Shown: positions 59,071 through 64,000 of the stretch, piece by piece
Position numbering within the stretch: the first letter of the stretch is position 1
How the letters are laid out: each line of letters opens with the position of its first letter
DNA from: CAWATZ01 sp963784995
Lineage (GTDB): Bacteria > Planctomycetota > Planctomycetia > Gemmatales > Gemmataceae
DNA length: 64,000 bases
Direction: 5' to 3'
Assembly: GCA_963784995.1 (NCBI GenBank)
Contig: CAWATZ010000004.1
Location: forward strand, 558,001-622,000
Notes under the pieces: model-generated
Database searches by the model: none
Told to the model about the DNA's origin: nothing
The model's input: the letters and a program-made list of their open reading frames with translations, nothing else
Position numbers and translations under genes: made by a program

Positions 59071-59967
59071 ATGAGCCAGCCACCTGCCACCCAGGACATC
59101 GTCATCAAGAAACAACCGCCCGAATCGCAGGTTTACGACGTGATGGGCGGCTCGGCCCGGTGGGAAGTCAAGGTCCACGACCACGGCCTGGTCGCGCTGA
59201 TCGACGTCATGCCGCGCTTCGCCCCGGTCGGCAAGACGGCGGACTTCGCCATCGTCCAGGCGGCCCGGGTCAGCTACGGCGACGGGACCAAGCAGGTCAA
59301 CGAGGATCGCGGATTGATTCGCTATCTCGCTCGCCATCACCACTCAACTCCGTTTGAAATGATCGAGTTCAAGTTCCACCACGTCATGCCCATCTTCGTT
59401 GCCCGTCAGTGGATACGGCATCGCACGGCCAATGTGAACGAGTGTTCAGCAAGGTATTCCATCGTCAAGGATCGATTTTACCATCCGTCGCTGGAAAGCA
59501 TCCGCCAGCAAAGCGCGACCAACCGGCAGGGCGGCGACCAGCCGGCCGACGTGGCGACCGCGGAGGAGTTTTTACGCTACCTGGATGCGACCGAGGCCCA
59601 CTACGCCGAGTACGAGAAGATGCTCGACAAGGGCGTTGCCCGGGAGCTGGCCCGGATCGGTCTGCCGGTCAGCCTGTACACAGAGTGGTACTGGAAGATC
59701 GACCTGCATAACCTCTTCCACTTCCTCTCCCTGCGGATGGATGCGCACGCCCAGCAGGAAATCCGCGACTATGCCAACGCGATGTTCGCGCTCATCCAGC
59801 CCATCGTCCCGCTGGCGACGGAGGCGTTCCTGGATTACCGTCTCAACGCTGTCACGCTCTCCCGCTTGGAGGTGGAAGCGTTGCGAACGGGGCAGCCTCT
59901 GGCCACCGACAACAAACGCGAACGGGCCGAGTGGGAAGAGAAACGGAAGCAGTTCGGTTTGGAGTGA
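59071..59967 (+). CDS. thyX: flavin-dependent thymidylate synthase
   Basis: 298 residues. The ThyX signature RHRTANVNECSARYS fits RHRxxxxxExSxRY; also HHHSTPFEMIEFKFHHVMPIFVARQW and the substrate-binding tail. It makes dTMP from dUMP using FAD, NADPH and methylene-tetrahydrofolate. GGAAGGGAGACCCTCTC lies ahead of the ATG. A family-G palindrome follows the stop by 4 bp. Confidence 0.96.
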   Translation: MSQPPATQDIVIKKQPPESQVYDVMGGSARWEVKVHDHGLVALIDVMPRFAPVGKTADFAIVQAARVSYGDGTKQVNEDRGLIRYLARHHHSTPFEMIEFKFHHVMPIFVARQWIRHRTANVNECSARYSIVKDRFYHPSLESIRQQSATNRQGGDQPADVATAEEFLRYLDATEAHYAEYEKMLDKGVARELARIGLPVSLYTEWYWKIDLHNLFHFLSLRMDAHAQQEIRDYANAMFALIQPIVPLATEAFLDYRLNAVTLSRLEVEALRTGQPLATDNKRERAEWEEKRKQFGLE

Positions 59968-59971
59968 GAAT

Positions 59972-60043
59972 ATGGCGAGCGGCGCGGCGTAAGCCCGCCG
60001 GTATCGGCCCACACCGGCGGGCTTACGCCGCGCCGCTCGCCAT
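59972..60043. repeat. long palindrome, family G (31-bp arms)
   Basis: Arms 59972-60002 and 60013-60043, between convergent thyX and the ThiF-like gene, 4 bp from both stop codons. Likely two-way terminator. Confidence 0.9.
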
Positions 60044-60047
60044 TCCT

Positions 60048-60704
60048 TTAGTGGGTCGAAGCAGCAAGCGGTTCCAGCGGTCGCACGGCGAAATCGCGCA
60101 GGGTGACCGACCAGCTTTGCCGCTGACCCTCCAGCACGAAACGCACGATGGCCTCGGATCCAACAGCCACCGCCAGCAGCACCAGGTTGCGCACCAGCGG
60201 GTACTCGCAGGTGTCGCCGACACCGTCTGCCGGCACGCGATACGTCTCGTCCCAGATGACTTCGCCGTAGTCGGCAAACAGCCCAACGTGCAGGCACGCG
60301 AGCCGCTGCGCCCGACACTGCTCTTGCACCAGTTGCCGGGAAGCGGAGTTGTCGAACGTATCAACGACCAGGCCGGCTCCCTTCAGCATCGCGGCGGCGT
60401 TGCGGCCTGTCAGCTCCTTCGTCACCACCTCGACCTCGACACTGGCGGCGCGAAAGAGCCGGTTGCGCAGTACCTCCGTCTTCCAGCCGCCAACGTCGCA
60501 CTCTCCGTACAGCTGAGTACCAACGTTGTGCGTCTCAATGCGGTCGCGGTCGATCACACGCAGGGTTGTGACTCCCTGACGCACCAGGTTGTCGGCCAGG
60601 TGCGAGCCAAGGGCGCCGGCACCGCACAGCACCACCGGCACCGACGCCAGCCGGGCCAGGCCCGCACCGCGGTACAGCTGCTCATGATGGAACTTGCCTG
60701 CCAC
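60048..60704 (-). CDS. ThiF/E1-like nucleotidyltransferase-fold protein
   Basis: 218 residues. Rossmann start VPVVLCGAGALGSHLADNLVRQGV, then LRVIDRDRIETHNVGTQL, and VVDTFDNSASRQLVQEQC, all as in the ThiF/MoeB/E1 superfamily (adenylation of a ubiquitin-like C-terminus). The usual catalytic Cys after the crossover is not obvious, and the typical C-terminal zinc CxxC pair is absent. It is the last of three same-strand genes (62299, 61629, 60704), 13 bp after its neighbour. Confidence 0.85.
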   Translation of the reverse strand: MAGKFHHEQLYRGAGLARLASVPVVLCGAGALGSHLADNLVRQGVTTLRVIDRDRIETHNVGTQLYGECDVGGWKTEVLRNRLFRAASVEVEVVTKELTGRNAAAMLKGAGLVVDTFDNSASRQLVQEQCRAQRLACLHVGLFADYGEVIWDETYRVPADGVGDTCEYPLVRNLVLLAVAVGSEAIVRFVLEGQRQSWSVTLRDFAVRPLEPLAASTH

Positions 60705-60717
60705 GGTTCCTCCTTCG

Positions 60718-61629
60718 TCATGGCTCGATGGGTCGGGGCGGATGCACTTGCCAGTAGCTCGCCTCGTCCATGCCCTCGTTGTCGCCGCCGATGCGCAGAA
60801 CTCCGTCTCCCTGAGCTTCGCGGAGAACGCCCACCAGGCTCGTCAGATCGAAATGGTGGTCCTCGCCACTGAGGCAGATGCCGGCCAGTTGCACGGACAG
60901 GTCGGCCTTGCGCACGACGGAAACGTGCCGCTCGCCGGCCACGGCGAACTCGACCCGCAGCACGTCGTCGCGCTCGCTGTAGCCGTGCAGTTGACCGCCG
61001 CCGTGGGCCAGGGCACGGCGGAGACGCTCCTCGATCAGGTCGCGATCCTTCTCCAGCCGCAGTGCGTGGACAAAGGCGTAGGCAACACGCTGCTCCGCAG
61101 TGAGGCCGGACCGTTGCACTTGCTCAGGCAGCGTCATCTGTTCCAACTGCTGGCGCAGGTAGGCGGCAGCAGCAGGGTCTTCCCGACTGTCCGCACCCTC
61201 AAACCAGAACTGCATGCCGTCCCAGCACGTTTGCACCGTCTCGAAGCGCTCGGCTTCCTCGACGAATCGCACCAGCACAGGACCACCCGGCGCAAAGCGC
61301 TGATCCGCCTGCTGTGCTGGCCAGGCCAGCCAGGAGGTGTTGCATTGCTGGCACAGGATCAACCGGCGGCACGGCAATGCTTCCAGGTAGCGGCGGCGCT
61401 CCTGGAGCGTGGCCGGTCGCAGCAGTTGGGCCGTTGTCGCGCTGGTCGGCCGGAACACGCCCCAGCCCTCGAAGTCCCCGGCCACCTTCAGCCGGCAGAC
61501 AACCCCAGCGATGCGCACGGCAACGCGACCGCCGCGCAGCGCCGGCGCCAGGAAGTCGCTTTGCAGGAAGCGTTCCTCGACGGCGGCGAGGCGATCGAAC
61601 AGAGCGTCAATGCGATGGCGAGCAGACAT
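60718..61629 (-). CDS. hypothetical protein in the ThiF group
   Basis: 303 residues from ATG at 61629. Opens ARHRIDALFDRLAAVEERFLQSDFLAP; the middle has a possible zinc site (CRRLILCQQCNTSWLAWP), and the end is VEFAVAGERHVSVVRKADLSVQLAGICLSGEDHHFDLTSL. No known family recognised with certainty. It lies between the 215-residue protein and ThiF-like protein with gaps of 22 and 13 bp, so the three act together if at all. Confidence 0.65.
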   Translation of the reverse strand: MSARHRIDALFDRLAAVEERFLQSDFLAPALRGGRVAVRIAGVVCRLKVAGDFEGWGVFRPTSATTAQLLRPATLQERRRYLEALPCRRLILCQQCNTSWLAWPAQQADQRFAPGGPVLVRFVEEAERFETVQTCWDGMQFWFEGADSREDPAAAAYLRQQLEQMTLPEQVQRSGLTAEQRVAYAFVHALRLEKDRDLIEERLRRALAHGGGQLHGYSERDDVLRVEFAVAGERHVSVVRKADLSVQLAGICLSGEDHHFDLTSLVGVLREAQGDGVLRIGGDNEGMDEASYWQVHPPRPIEP

Positions 61630-61651
61630 GGCCGATCTCACCCAAAAACAA

Positions 61652-62299
61652 TCAGGTCGCATCCGTCCGGAGCAGTGCCAGGACGCTGCCAAGACCCTCG
61701 TCGTCGGCAAGTCCCCGGCCAAGCGGAGCCAGACCGAGATAACGCTGACGCACGGCGTTCACAAGGGCAACGTCCATCGGATCGCCGCCGTGGATGCCGG
61801 CATGAGCCAGCACCAGGAGCGCCGTCTTGAGGACGTTGGCCCGGACCCGGCAAGTGTTGGGCACCCACCGTCCGGGATGCGCATGGACGTAACGATCCCG
61901 CTCGTCGGCCAGCCGCAGCACCCACTGCGAGCCGTCCGGGAAGGGGATGACCCGGTAGCCGCCGCCCTCCTCGATCCAGGCACGGAACGCGGCCTGTTCC
62001 AAACGCTCGGGCCCCAGCTGGCGAATGACCTCCTCGCCAATCTGCCGAGGAGTCAGCGGGCCGGTGTAGAGGTCCATCAGCTTGGTGCCAATGACCACCA
62101 AGTTGCGGGCCAGCTCATCCAGACCAGGCTGACCTTTGGCAATGGCCGAGCAAATCCGCTGGCGCAAGGTATCGGCGTGGTGCTTGAACGTGTTAAGCAG
62201 GACCGGAGGGGGCGATTCCGCGAGGGAACCATCGGCCGCTGGCAAAGTCGAGGCAGTTATGGCAGGTGCCCTCCTGGAAAGAAAAACCGCTCGCCGCAA
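61652..62299 (-). CDS. hypothetical protein in the ThiF group
   Basis: 215 residues. Helical start (LNTFKHHADTLRQRICSAIAKGQPGLDELARNLVVIGTKLMDLY), then AAFRAWIEEGGGYRVIPFPDGSQWVLRLAD. The first 30 residues look weak and the true start may be further in. No motif identified. First of three genes on the minus strand, ending with the ThiF-like protein; the TROVE gene lies upstream on the same strand. Confidence 0.6.
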   Translation of the reverse strand: MRRAVFLSRRAPAITASTLPAADGSLAESPPPVLLNTFKHHADTLRQRICSAIAKGQPGLDELARNLVVIGTKLMDLYTGPLTPRQIGEEVIRQLGPERLEQAAFRAWIEEGGGYRVIPFPDGSQWVLRLADERDRYVHAHPGRWVPNTCRVRANVLKTALLVLAHAGIHGGDPMDVALVNAVRQRYLGLAPLGRGLADDEGLGSVLALLRTDAT

Positions 62300-62418
62300 G
62301 TTCCGGAAGCCTTCGATAGCGTTTTAGAGACGCTCTACAGCAACACATTGGTAAAATGTTTGTAGTTTGTATGCTTCCGCGGTCGGGCAGCGAGCGTTGG
62401 CTCGGTGTCCTCTCTCAA

Positions 62419-62555
62419 GCTCTGCCGCTTTGGTTTGGTCTGTATTTCTCCTTTTGCCCAGCCAAGAAACCTTCGTAGTCCCAAGAGAAACAGAGCAAAA
62501 ACAAAAGTCCAAACAAAAGAAACCAAAGCGGCAGAGCAAAGCTCCTGCCGCACTC
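62419..62555. repeat. inverted repeat related to the 54055 element
   Basis: GCTCTGCCGCTTTGGTTT (62419-62436) with AAACCAAAGCGGCAGAGC (62520-62537), then CTCCTGCCGCACTCCAAAA. Shares the GGAGTGCGGCAG...GCTTTGCTCTGCCGC core with 54055-54298. It lies between the TROVE gene end and the ThiF group. Confidence 0.7.
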
Positions 62556-62565
62556 CAAAAAGGGC

Positions 62566-64000
62566 TCACCCCGCTTTCCGCTGGGGCAGGGGATAGTTCA
62601 GGATCTCCGTCAGCAGCTCCGCCTGCGACGGCGCCGCCAGCAGCGGCACGACGTTGGGCAGGGCGTAGTAGTCGCCGCGGAACTCGAAGACGTGCAGCGG
62701 AATCCCCTTCTCCCGGCACGCCTTCTCCAGCACGTCGCTGGACTGGCCAATCTTGACAATGGTGACCGACGGCTTCACGTTCAGGGCCTGGACGTACTTG
62801 TCGTAGGCGTCCCGGAAGAACGGCGCCGCGTTCTCGCACTCGTCGGTGACCAGCACCAGCTGCTCGACGCGCTGCCGCTGCCGGGCCATCCACTCCAGGG
62901 CCACGCCGCACGACGTGCTGCCGCCGGCATGCACACCCAGAAGCGCCTTCTCCCAGTCCGCCAGGCCGGTTGCTGCCGGCTGGATCGGATAGGCGATGGT
63001 GTCGAATGCGTAGGCATACAGGTCAGTTGCGCACACCGTCGAGATCAGCGCTCCCAGCTGTCGGCCAATCTCCAGAGCGACGTTCATGCTGCCGGACTTG
63101 TCCAGCAGCAGCGCCGTCGGCCGGGTGATCCGGCCGCGGGCCTTGACCCGCGCCTCGGTGACCTTGTCCAGCGTCTGCGCCAGCTCGGCCGACACGCCGG
63201 TTGCGTCGGCGGCCACCTGCGCCTTGTACGCGGAGACACGCCGGTCACTGCGGGCCGAAGCCAGCTTCTGCTCGATCAGCGCCGTCAGCTCCGGGTTGTC
63301 CAGCGCACCGCGCCGCTTGAGGGCGCCGAGGTTGTCGATCAGCTCCTGCGGGCTCATGCGCTCGATCAGCGCCAGCAGCACCGTCGGCGTCATCTGCTTG
63401 ACGACCGTGACCGCGACGCGGTACGGAATCTGATGCTCGATGATGGCGCGGGCCTGCTCGGTCGGGCTCGTTGCCCGGGTCAGCTCCCGCAGCGCGTGCA
63501 GCCGGCTGTCGGTCGGCGGCGCCTCCTCGAAGAGGATCTTCTGGGCCCGCTCGGCCGGGGCTACGTGAAGCAGGGCATAGAGCCGCTTCAGGGCCTTGCG
63601 CGCGACCAGCACGGTGCTATCGAACCAGTCGCTGTCGGCCTCGCGCTCCCGCAGGTAACGGACCACCTCGGTGCGCAGGGTCCGCGGCGGGTTGCGGAAC
63701 AGGCCGAAGCTCTCGACCACCTTCTGCGGCTCCGTGTCCTTGGTGCTGCGGTCGCGAACCTTACGGTTGGTCTTGCGGCCGTGAATGAAGTCCACGACGC
63801 GGACCACTTCGTAAGGCGGCAGACCGCGCAGCAACGCCAGGCCAACGTCGCGGTGGCCGGGGAAGTCGCTCAGCACCAGGTTGACGATGAACATTTCCTT
63901 GTGGTCGCGCACCTCGCCGGTGTCGCTGTACCATGCAGCCAGGCGGACGTAGAAACGCGGGTCCTGGCTGACCATTTCCTGGTGGGTCGGCCAGATGTCG
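62566..64000 (-). CDS. TROVE/Ro60-like RNA-binding protein with vWA domain (5' end outside window)
   Basis: At least 478 residues. The frame is open to the window edge, where TROVE begins (WPTHQEMVSQDPRFYVRLAAWY ... VRDHKEMFIVNL). TROVE HEAT-like ring: DVGLALLRGLPPYEVVRVVDFI ... LVARKALKRLYALLHV. The C-terminal vWA domain has the MIDAS motif DKSGSMN and later VLVTDECENA. Ro60/Rsr proteins hold Y RNAs and help judge misfolded RNA, with exonucleases such as PNPase. Upstream of the ThiF group on the same strand. Confidence 0.9.
   Translation of the reverse strand, partial: DIWPTHQEMVSQDPRFYVRLAAWYSDTGEVRDHKEMFIVNLVLSDFPGHRDVGLALLRGLPPYEVVRVVDFIHGRKTNRKVRDRSTKDTEPQKVVESFGLFRNPPRTLRTEVVRYLREREADSDWFDSTVLVARKALKRLYALLHVAPAERAQKILFEEAPPTDSRLHALRELTRATSPTEQARAIIEHQIPYRVAVTVVKQMTPTVLLALIERMSPQELIDNLGALKRRGALDNPELTALIEQKLASARSDRRVSAYKAQVAADATGVSAELAQTLDKVTEARVKARGRITRPTALLLDKSGSMNVALEIGRQLGALISTVCATDLYAYAFDTIAYPIQPAATGLADWEKALLGVHAGGSTSCGVALEWMARQRQRVEQLVLVTDECENAAPFFRDAYDKYVQALNVKPSVTIVKIGQSSDVLEKACREKGIPLHVFEFRGDYYALPNVVPLLAAPSQAELLTEILNYPLPQRKAG

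Overview
The window looks like a chromosomal segment of a Gemmata-like planctomycete (family Gemmataceae). This rests on high G+C, a TIGR02996-type protein (55674-56300), exported proteins opening with the planctomycete 'RPrLEvLEDRiTP' motif (44737, 47061), a DUF1080 module, several SMI1/KNR4-like and HEAT-repeat proteins, and AI-2E transporters. No rRNA, CRISPR array, phage genes or complete insertion sequence was seen.

Layout. 1-9.7 kb: AI-2E transporter, small membrane protein, an NtrC-type sigma-54 activator, a small acidic protein, a cupin and a ribosome-hibernation/sigma-region-2 fusion protein, an MFS transporter and recJ. 9.8-18.4 kb: ndh, then an accessory stretch with xisH-xisI, a type II toxin-antitoxin pair, SUKH/SMI1-like proteins, a phosphatase, a cysteine-rich microprotein and a decayed gene. 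18.4-29.8 kb: HEAT protein, methyltransferase, lone receiver protein, histidine kinase/response regulator pair with PepSY-like protein, DUF983 protein, beta-propeller membrane protein and small exported or unknown proteins. 29.9-41.3 kb: PTPS/QueD-like enzyme, second AI-2E transporter, DUF1080-GH114-like exported protein, lipoprotein, the rpmB-gatC-gatA group, and a minus-strand pseudopilus/GspF operon. 41.7-44.3 kb: an array of 26 tRNA genes. 44.7-48.6 kb: two related exported proteins. 48.9-54.0 kb: infC-rpmI-rplT-pheS-pheT. 54.3-64.0 kb: membrane protein, broken GNAT, TIGR02996 protein, lone antitoxin, GH51-like hydrolase, thyX, a ThiF-containing group and a TROVE/Ro60-like protein running off the end.

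Four themes stand out. (1) The tRNA array: 26 tRNAs in 2.6 kb, none with encoded CCA and nearly all followed at once by CT(G). Several depart from bacterial rules: missing or 4-nt D-loops, T-loops changed together with loss of the D-loop GG, leucine anticodons on short-variable-arm bodies, and C33 in two. (2) A set of five close matches to sigma-54 (-24/-12) promoters in the first 22 kb, in front of the DUF1328 protein, the acidic protein, the cupin/hibernation pair, the MFS transporter and the lone receiver protein. The gene for a sigma-54 activator lies among them, so a local RpoN regulon is a reasonable inference. (3) About 15 long, almost perfect intergenic palindromes (24-40 bp arms) from several sequence families, mostly at gene ends; some supply the stop codons of their neighbours. 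(4) At least six genes are broken by what look like single-base frameshifts, so either the assembly carries indel errors or this region is decaying.

Translation genes follow familiar logic: infC appears to start with AUU (self-repression by IF3), and two terminator hairpins precede rpmI-rplT (attenuation). pheS carries a 72-bp in-frame duplication at its 5' end.
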